Assembly: GCA_036925085.1 (NCBI GenBank)
Contig: JAUPFP010000047.1
Span: 186,001 to 250,000 of the forward strand
Direction: 5' to 3'
Length of the DNA: 64,000 bases
Source: Brachycybe producta
Lineage: Eukaryota; Arthropoda; Diplopoda; Playtdesmida; Andrognathidae
A model generated the notes under the pieces. It saw only the letters and a program-made list of their open reading frames with translations, ran no database searches and had not been told where the DNA came from. This document shows, one piece after another, positions 56,101 to 64,000 of the stretch. Every line of letters starts with the position of its first letter. Positions within the stretch are counted from its first letter, which is position 1. A program made the translations under genes and the position numbers.

Positions 56101-57129
56101 ATAAATCTTTAGATTTTAATTAAAATGCAAAGTGGTAATTACTTTTTTATATTTTTTCTTATCCCCATTTCTATTTAGAACTCCTGTAGAAGAAGAAAAA
56201 AACATAATTATGTGAATAATGATTTATGCAATTTTTTTTTTTTGTTACTTGGAAGACTTAACAAAAAAAAATTGAACCTATCATGCAGTAGCTTATTTTC
56301 TAAGTAAAACGAACTCACGATTTGTATTTTGAAAGGTGCTGCTGCTGCTGCTATGCTACTACTACTTACTATCTATCTACTCATGTGAAGTTGAATTGTT
56401 ATTTAGATATACCGTGGTGTTTATGAACTTGGCTTTTTTTTTTGGTTTCATGTAGTGTTTATTTGGTGTTGATATTTTCGTTGAAATTTGGCCTTGTATG
56501 GTGGCCCTGTCTATGGGCGCCCACCTCCTTCATCTCTTATGAAGTAACTCCCTCCATATGTCTTACTGTATAACTACCCCATTGCTTCCTGACTTTTTTT
56601 ATATACACCATATAACAACAACAAAAAACAAACAAATTCCTAAACGTGGTTATGTTCTTCTACCATCTTTGGTTAAATCTAAGTTAAGTGGCATTTCACA
56701 CGCCCTTTTCATTTCGTGTCTTCGAGTACAAGTAATCGACCTACACGCAGATCTTTATGCTGCTTTTTTTTTTAGAAATTCTCTATTTGATTAGGAACTA
56801 ATATAAAAATGAACGAAATAATAATTTTATAATTTACATTTCGATCTGAAATCGTATAATTTTCTTTGTAATGGTCATCTATTTTAGTAGGTTATAGTTG
56901 CACTTACTGAATGGGAAAACACTTTACATACATGTAGATTCAGTTAATGAGTATAATTTTCACTCTTCAGTGTATTTGTTGCCATCCTCGTATAGAATGA
57001 GCCCTTCGGTAAATTCACTAATCAATTTGTAAGACTGACAATTCGGTAGTAGATCCGCCCAATACATATCGACACATAGACAACTTATAAAATGCCAATA
57101 TTTTGTATTGCCTTAAGGCTAAAAGGTCT
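53144..57129. other. probable intron DNA, no exon seen
   Basis: AT-rich with a GGA tract at about 54845-54885 and a GCT run at about 56337. I see no coding segment with splice support. Confidence 0.35.
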
Positions 57130-57235
57130 AAAAATGCCTCAGCAACACTCAACTGGTCCCAGAATTCCCCAAAAGCTTGGAAAAGCACAAGGATTCAAGA
57201 ATTTTTTAAAATTCGAAAAAATGGTTCAAAAACCA
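57130..57235. repeat. dispersed repeat, copy 2 (copy 1 at about 32090-32200)
   Basis: Same orientation as copy 1; the family is undefined. Confidence 0.65.
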
Positions 57236-59433
57236 AGGCTATATATAGACTTGGCTTTTTTCAAAAAAAAACGACCAAAAGTCGAAAAAATATTTAAATG
57301 CTCTAAAAAGCACGTGCAACATATGGCCCACGGGCCGCATCCAGTCACGCCTTATTTTTATATCGCCCGTGAGGACTTCTCTAAATTTCACTGAATGTGG
57401 CATGCCAGCATATTTCCAGAAGCTACCCCATTTCAGCAATAGAAAAAATACACTAATCACAGTGACCCTCTGCTGAGAATGACTGATTTTTATTACTCAT
57501 ATGAGGCATATCTAATCTTGTCTTAAGCTTACCTTAATTTTGCTTGTAAAGCGAACTTTAAAAAATCATATTTGTTACAAAAAACATCATATGGTATGGC
57601 CCGCAGATAGATCTATATTTTTAAAATTCGCTATCTGGCCGACAGCCTTAATGAAGTTGCACATGCCTGCCTTAAGCTCTAGTAAATTTACAGATTTTAC
57701 TAAGAAATTGGTGGTTTTCAATATATTTACATATTATCTTCTTTGATAATTAATTATAAATAATAATGATTTTTGAGTGAGATAATTAAATTTATTTTAA
57801 CTTTTACGATTTTTAAACTACATTAAAACTACCGAGAATGTATATTGTGAATTTGTAAGTAAATTAGAATAGAGGCTGGTTTTGAAGTTTTTTCTCCAGC
57901 TAGGTTTTTTTTGTTCAGAACACTTTCGATTGCTTGAACTGACCTCTAGCTGTTTGGGGTTACAGCTCATGTCACGCAATATTCACATGAGGAACAAACA
58001 ACCTGTGGATTAGTTTGAACCACCTGGTTTTACGCATTCAACGACTATTGAGAGGAGACTGTGGTAGCTTCTTATCAAATGTTTTATTTTGAGTCGTTAG
58101 AGAATCTTCTTAATAAGATTTTGAAGGCATACTTAGACGTACTGTTACTTAGTTTTATACATGTAAAAAAAGCTGCATATATACCTGTGTCAAAGCTTAA
58201 GCTAAACCATAATAAGACTATAAAAAAGAACCATAGATCTGCGCTATATTTTCAAACTTTAATGAGAGAATCATTGTCAATTTTTAACTCCCTAGTCTTA
58301 AGTTTTTTTATACTTGTGTGTGGAAGAAATTCCTTGCGGCAAATGTCTTCTAAGTTCTGCGAGGATATAATTGAGTCGTATACCTCATATCATATCCTTT
58401 GACAAATAATAAATTTCGAAAAGAAGAAAAAAGTTATGAATGAGGGGAGGGGGTTAAAATAACATTGATGTATGCAGTAGACTGGTGTATGACACCATGT
58501 AGGGAATAAACCAATTAGTGGGTCGTCTGCATCGTGTGTGCGTACATGTGCCTATGTGTATGTGTGTGTACATTTTAGATGCGTTTGTGCGTGTGTATTG
58601 GTGGAACAGCTGCATACACGGACGAACGAACGGCTGGCCAATGGCCATCAGCCCTTCGTCATGTGTTCATTTTGTGGCGGTGTTTATTTGTAGTTGACTT
58701 GCAATTTTTGTGTGTGTGTGATCTTGGGATGTCGTTTAATTAGTTATACCATATCATGGGACATGCCATTGGCACTTGTTTCAATGCCCCTACGAGACTC
58801 ACCTGTTTTTATTTTTCACGATTTTCATGTTCATCTTTTGTTTGAAGCGTTACCTGTACCCTTCTTTCTATGTAGCCTGCGGACTTTTAAGAATGTCGAA
58901 CATTTCCACTATATTCAGTCAATCAATACCTGCAATACTACCAGTAATGTGTTCGATACTAATAAATGGCATATTAATGTTTCACATGTGTAAGAAATCA
59001 CTGTTATATTTGACTGGCCATATTGAAACTTTTGCAAAGTTAGCAACTTGATAGTAATGTCTGTATTCTTAATGACTATTTAGTCAAATGTAAAGCTAAA
59101 CTGAATAACTTTTACTTGAATTTTTTTTATCAAAAGTTAAGAGTTGAGAAATCCTTATTCATTGAGAATACAACTCTAAATTATTGCCATTAATAACGAT
59201 GAGGTACAATGGGCAAGATTATTTGTATAATAGGAGTTGGGAGATTTCAAATGCGCCTATACAAAAGTGAAAAGTGCCGGAAAATGGCAAAATTCACAAA
59301 AAACCCGCTTCTATGCGTATTCATTAAAAAACGAACATACCTTATTAAAGAAAAAAATAATGAAGCACTGGCTGGGGTTAGCCTTCCATTATATAGGTGA
59401 ACCATTATGGCGTCTAATTTTATGTCTATAAAC
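57236..59433. other. probable intron DNA, no exon seen
   Basis: The sequence TGGCCCACGGGCCGCATCCAGTC near 57322 resembles ends of animal hAT-derived repeats. The TG-rich run at 58550-58600 is simple sequence. No gene. Confidence 0.35.
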
Positions 59434-59550
59434 CAGTGGCGTAGCTAGGTTTGGTTTCGCGCCCCCTTTGTAACCCCAAAATGTTCCTTCCAAACCTTCT
59501 GCGCCCCCTCGCATTCATGGAGGGGCTGCAGGTTCCCAGCTACACCCCTG
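59434..59550. mobile_element. 117-bp hAT-type MITE
   Basis: CAGTGGCGTAGCTAGG at the left faces CCCAGCTACACCCCTG at the right. Flanking octamers CTATAAAC and CTTTCAAC agree at 6 of 8 bases, a decayed 8-bp duplication. CAGTGGCGTAGC is a common hAT terminus. Confidence 0.75.
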
Positions 59551-60214
59551 CTTTCAACGTGCATTAGCTCTATATGTATGGTAGCAAGGAATAGGCCCCC
59601 TACTGTATTCTCCAGTGGTATTTGCATATACACGTACATGTATTTTAATACATGTAGCAATGTGTAGTACTTTTTGCTTAAGAGGGTTACAGAAGCGTCA
59701 CGGACGTTTTCTTTTGACAGACGACATTGATTGCAGTGTCTGACATCAGAGGCGCCACTTGTATTGAATTAGCATAGACATAATGCTAATTTAAATTTCA
59801 AACATACAGTTAGGTTTGGTAGCCATTATCTGGAGACATATAAATTTTTAAAATGTGATTAAAACTGTAATAAATATTAGATTGTTTAATGGAACAGATT
59901 AATGATTTTTCAGACTTTAAATCTCCCTTTAAATATTTTTAATTAAGTATTTAAAAAGGTGTTTTTTTTTCCCTATGCAAATCTCATAGAAGAAAAAAAG
60001 CTACATATTTGGTATCCATTATCTTATTTTTGCAAAGGAGATAATAGTAAAATAAAAAAATGTGGTGGTAGATTTATTTGTTTTCTATAAGAACAATCAA
60101 ATTTTATTACCTAATTGCTTACGTTTATTTTTATATTGAAGTAAAACTCAATCAATAAGAATCTGATTCAGTCAAGGCCTGGTTAGAGAGTACATATTTG
60201 AATTTCGTTTGAAT

Positions 60215-60354
60215 AGAAATGAGCGCGCATGCGCAGAAGCGGTTTAACGCCGTTTGAGAAAGTTGAAAACGACGCCATTTTTCCACCGCTTCGATCGAAA
60301 ACGACGTCGTTTTAAAAAGAATAACCAACCCTACATGGAAGATTTCCGATTAAG
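60215..60354 (+). promoter_or_regulatory. NRF1-like site followed by a candidate first exon
   Basis: GAGCGCGCATGCGCAGAAGC at about 60219 contains the palindromic NRF1-type core. About 110 bp later ATGGAAGATTTCCGATTAAG (60335-60354) ends at the donor GTAAGA, encoding only M-E-D-F-R-L. The CpG-rich patch is unlike its AT-rich flanks. It could be a promoter with a tiny first coding exon, or transposon-derived. No downstream exon is identified. Confidence 0.3.
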
Positions 60355-61990
60355 GTAAGAATTTTAAGTGCAAAGAACAATAAAATTTAAAAAAATCTAC
60401 CTTTAGTAGCGATTTTTCAGTCAAAAATGACCACACAAATCGCCGTATATAAGGTGAATGATTTCGTTTACGTTTTTGTTTTATAGTGTCTTCCCTAACT
60501 AAAATTGTTATTTTATTACGAAATTTCGCTAAATCTTTTATTTTTATATTTATTTTTTTCAAAATTTAAAAAAATTTGCTAGAAAAAAGCAAATAAAATA
60601 CGTTGGTGACTTAAATCACGCTAACGGACATCCAAGATGGCGGAAAAAATTTGTCCGTTGTAGCCTCTAATACATAGCAAAAAAATTACCATATGTCCTA
60701 TATACATAATAACCAACGATGCGAGCACCATCTATGAATATGTTTAGGAATTAATCTACTTTGTAACCCTCTTAATAGTCCGTTTTCCTTTCGTGCAACT
60801 TGCACGACGAGTTTACTAGTGTTATTAATTGTACAGATTTACTACCAAATTGGTGGTTTCCCACTAATTCGTAAGTAAATCTGTAGAATGCTGGATTTTT
60901 CACTTAGGTGGTCAATACGAATCAAGATTTTTAATTCGAATTTATCAAACCAGATTTGAAATAATAAATATTATAGAGAATGACCACGATGGAGACATTG
61001 TTCGTACAGTAAACAAAATGGCTGAGGCACATTTATTTTGAAATGTCGTGATTGGTTCAAATGAAATAGACCTAACTTTAATGCCTTTTTCATCCTTTTG
61101 GTCATTTTCCCTCGTTGTTACTTTCTCCAAACCATAAAATCTATTGTACAGAATATACATTATACTCACAAGGCACTTTGCAATTGGTTGACAATATTGT
61201 GAGAAAAAAAATATGGCGGAAATGAGGTTTAATACGCCTATAGATGTTCGTATGAATAGCAAGTGATAAGCCTATTGGAGGTTTATTTTCACAATGAAGA
61301 GTTAAATCTGTCAAGGGTTCTTATTCATGTTGTGTGTGCATGCTGAGACTATACAATGCATAAAGCTTTTTTCTCTCATCAGTCATTGATCTGTTGTGCT
61401 GTTTAACCTTGCGTTTCAAGTGATTATACTCAATGACAATGTAGCTTTCTTTTTATACATAGACATATGTTTTTTTAATAAAAAAAAGCAATTGAAGTTG
61501 TAATGCACATTCTGAATAGACGATTATTCTGCTGTATATTGCATTGCTCTTTTTTATTCCCAATGCATTAAACAAAATACAATGTTTTGCTGACATAAAA
61601 AGAACATTAGAATACAAGCTGTGACCAATGTGAATAGATTTAAAGCCCATGATTTTGGCTTTTCTCTTATGGGACCAAATTAAGTACAAAAAGCTTTATT
61701 TTGTTTACACAGTCCTTGTATTTTTTTTTTGAAAAGAACATTCAACAAAAATGGCCAACGAAAATAAATGAAAGTAGGCCTACGAGTCGCATGATTGAGA
61801 TAATTACAATTTGGAAATCCCAGTATAATATATGTTTTTTTCCATTTAATGTGAAACTCTCTAGGTATGAATTGTATCGTTTAACTTATTAATATATTTT
61901 GTGTTAATGGATTTATAACAGCATGTGTTTCCATGATTGTGAATTTGTGAGACGTTTCCCCCAAGTCATTCAAGCATGTGTTTCACATAT

Positions 61991-62285
61991 ACTGTAGGTA
62001 TGAAGTTGTTTCCGCCCACCTATAATATCGATCACATTCTAGATCGATATACAAGGCTTATATTGTCATCTTCTTACAATAATTTAGGGACAGAATTGGT
62101 GGCAACCCCAGTGTACCCTCTTTTGATGCTTATGCGCCCATTAAACATCCTTCACAATAGAAATTCAACACTGTACATATAGGAAGCCTTGTATTGATTT
62201 CTTAGTTAGTTGATATCAGCTTTGTATATCGATCTAAAATGTGATTGATATTATTAGTTAGAGAAACGACTTTACACCTATGTAT
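61991..62285. mobile_element. foldback repeat, inverted arms of about 75 bp
   Basis: ATATCGATCACATTCTAGATCGATATACAA in the left arm (about 62025-62055) appears inverted at about 62223-62252 with few changes, and the match extends outward on both sides. The roughly 150-bp centre is not coding. Confidence 0.65.
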
Positions 62286-64000
62286 CAGAATGATTTTCAT
62301 TAAAATTTCAATGGTGGCACTGATTAAGCGCCAAATTGTACAAGCCCTTTGCCATTTTTTTGGGAATGCGACCTTACATTGCCCTATAGTATGCAAAACC
62401 GATTTTCATTTACATTTGAGAGCAAAAAAAATGGGACCTAGGTTTACATATCACATTTCTGTCTTAATGTTTCCTAAAGGAGGCGGTAAATGTCTAGAAG
62501 TTCTAAGAAGATTTTTGAACGACTTATGGCAAAGTGTCATTCTACAACATTGTCACATTGATGTCTATGTCAGACTTTTCTCTCAAGCTTCGGATGATTC
62601 GCTCAAGTGTCAAACAAGCTATTCACCTGATATGATAAAGGGATGAGTGTATGAAGTGGGGCTTATTGTTAAAGTCTTATGCAAATTCAGTTTTATCTTT
62701 CCCATAGAGAAACATTGACTTCTCTCTCAATTGTTGGACATAAAAGTGAACGAGTAATCAACTGTGGGCACTTTTGTCAGTCATCTGAACAGAATCGCTT
62801 TATACTTGTTTGACAGTAAAAAAATATTGTGATAGTCGATACTCAAGATAGTTGCAACTTGCAAGAAATGTCTGACGTACGAATGTCCAGGCACTAAGTG
62901 TCGGGATGTAAACCTAGTATTTTGACTAAAATTTGCTTGTACAGCATGGGCAGGGTAGTTCATTCTGTTGAAATGGTTCAACATAGGACTGTTATGTTTG
63001 TTTGTGGCAAATATAACATTAATGAGAGCTTGACAAAAATGCTTTTGGAGCTTGCATGGTTGAGACAGGACCATGCACTTGCACGGAGGAAAAGTTTTAG
63101 TTTTAAAGGTTTTTAAACGGATGATGGAAGGCTCTTGTGCTAAACCAACTTCAAGTAAAAGATGCAGGGCATACTATTTGGGTAGGGTTTACCACTGTAA
63201 CAAAATTAGAGAGATTTTCGTAAGGACCGATTCATATTTATCACTGACTGGTCATTTGTTCCTAGGATGGCAAGATTTACATAGGATTTTATTCATGAAA
63301 ATAAACTTGTACTATGGGGCTCTTCATTTTCTGACAATGCATTATTATTTCAGCTGCACCAGAACACTTCGCAATTCTTACTCGGTTTGTTATACCTTTG
63401 GGTTTTGACACTGAATCTCTTATGCTGCAGTTAGACTTTTGTCCCTCTGCCACAGGCTTTCTTAGCTGCTTTCAGAGAAATTTTTCAATTTCAAATTGTG
63501 CTATGTTTAAACATCCTTTATTTAAAAATAGACTTTTAAATTAAGAACTTAATTTAAAACAAAAATATAAATCTCGTATCTAATATTTGCTACTCCATAG
63601 AATCTGTACAACAAGTTTTATATTCCGAAAGTTACAAACATTTTACTTTTTATTGTTTTTGTTTTATGTAATAAACTAACAATTACATAGGTTGTTAATT
63701 TTCTTTAGTGACATTTGCAATCCAATAACGTCCATAGTTAGTGTTGTATAATGTTAGTTGATCACAAGTAGGTCGAAACGTGAACAAGTCAAAAATCATT
63801 GAGAAGTTCTATATATATAGAGATATAATATAACACAAGTGAAGAGAGAATCCATTGTTAAGATGTTGACGATGATATGAAATAAGATTGAAGAGGGCAA
63901 CGAGAAAATGCACTGTTTGTTTTGACCTTCTATACTTAGAATTTGGAATATACGAAGGCATATATTTATCAAAGAAAACCAACAGATTTTTACTTAGGTT
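62286..64000. other. no gene recognised to window end
   Basis: Open frames of up to 133 codons (62245-62646) have no domain, signal peptide or splice support and read like chance. Confidence 0.35.

Noticed and set aside
62245..62646. 133-codon plus-strand ORF
   Set aside because: Begins inside a foldback repeat and has no recognisable domain; most likely chance.

Overview
The window reads as invertebrate animal nuclear DNA. It is strongly AT-rich, its genes are split by small GT-AG introns, and it is crowded with terminal-repeat transposons. It encodes animal-type proteins (a multi-WSC secreted protein and a PR/SET-like exon). I cannot name the species. All exon models below were assembled by eye from splice signals and reading phase. 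The totals divide by three except in one gene, where the conflict is stated.

0-12 kb: a cluster of small secreted-protein genes, mostly on the minus strand. Six share a cysteine framework, C-x(1-3)-C-x(9-10)-CC-x5-CC. In five of them the framework sits at the end of exon 1, closely followed by an intron in phase 2; in the sixth it has moved to the C-terminal exon behind a polyproline/polythreonine protein. A seventh gene (8 tiny exons) makes a secreted protein with no cysteine after the signal peptide. The family is unknown to me and is the best candidate in the window for an undescribed peptide system.

12.9-22.5 kb: a complete LTR retrotransposon. It has two 688-bp LTRs in which I see no difference, TG...CA ends, TTAC target duplications, and a gag gene with a CCHC knuckle. 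It has no protease, reverse transcriptase or integrase. A second 725-codon ORF of unknown function lies downstream of a hairpin-rich spacer. It looks like a very young non-autonomous element.

22.5-29 kb: AT-rich intergenic DNA with retroelement remnants and foldback/terminal-repeat elements. 29.3-36.2 kb: a plus-strand gene of a signal-peptide exon and four WSC-domain exons, all phase 1, with two possible 3' ends. Its introns hold a minus-strand retroelement fragment and TTAA-flanked MITEs.

36-64 kb: a PR/SET-like first coding exon at 39,988-40,191, preceded by a TATA-like sequence and low-complexity DNA. No continuation is recognisable, so the rest is either its very long first intron or intergenic. 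This part holds many short non-autonomous elements (palindromic TTAA family, hAT-like, TA-flanked), two of which may carry a promoter plus a first exon.
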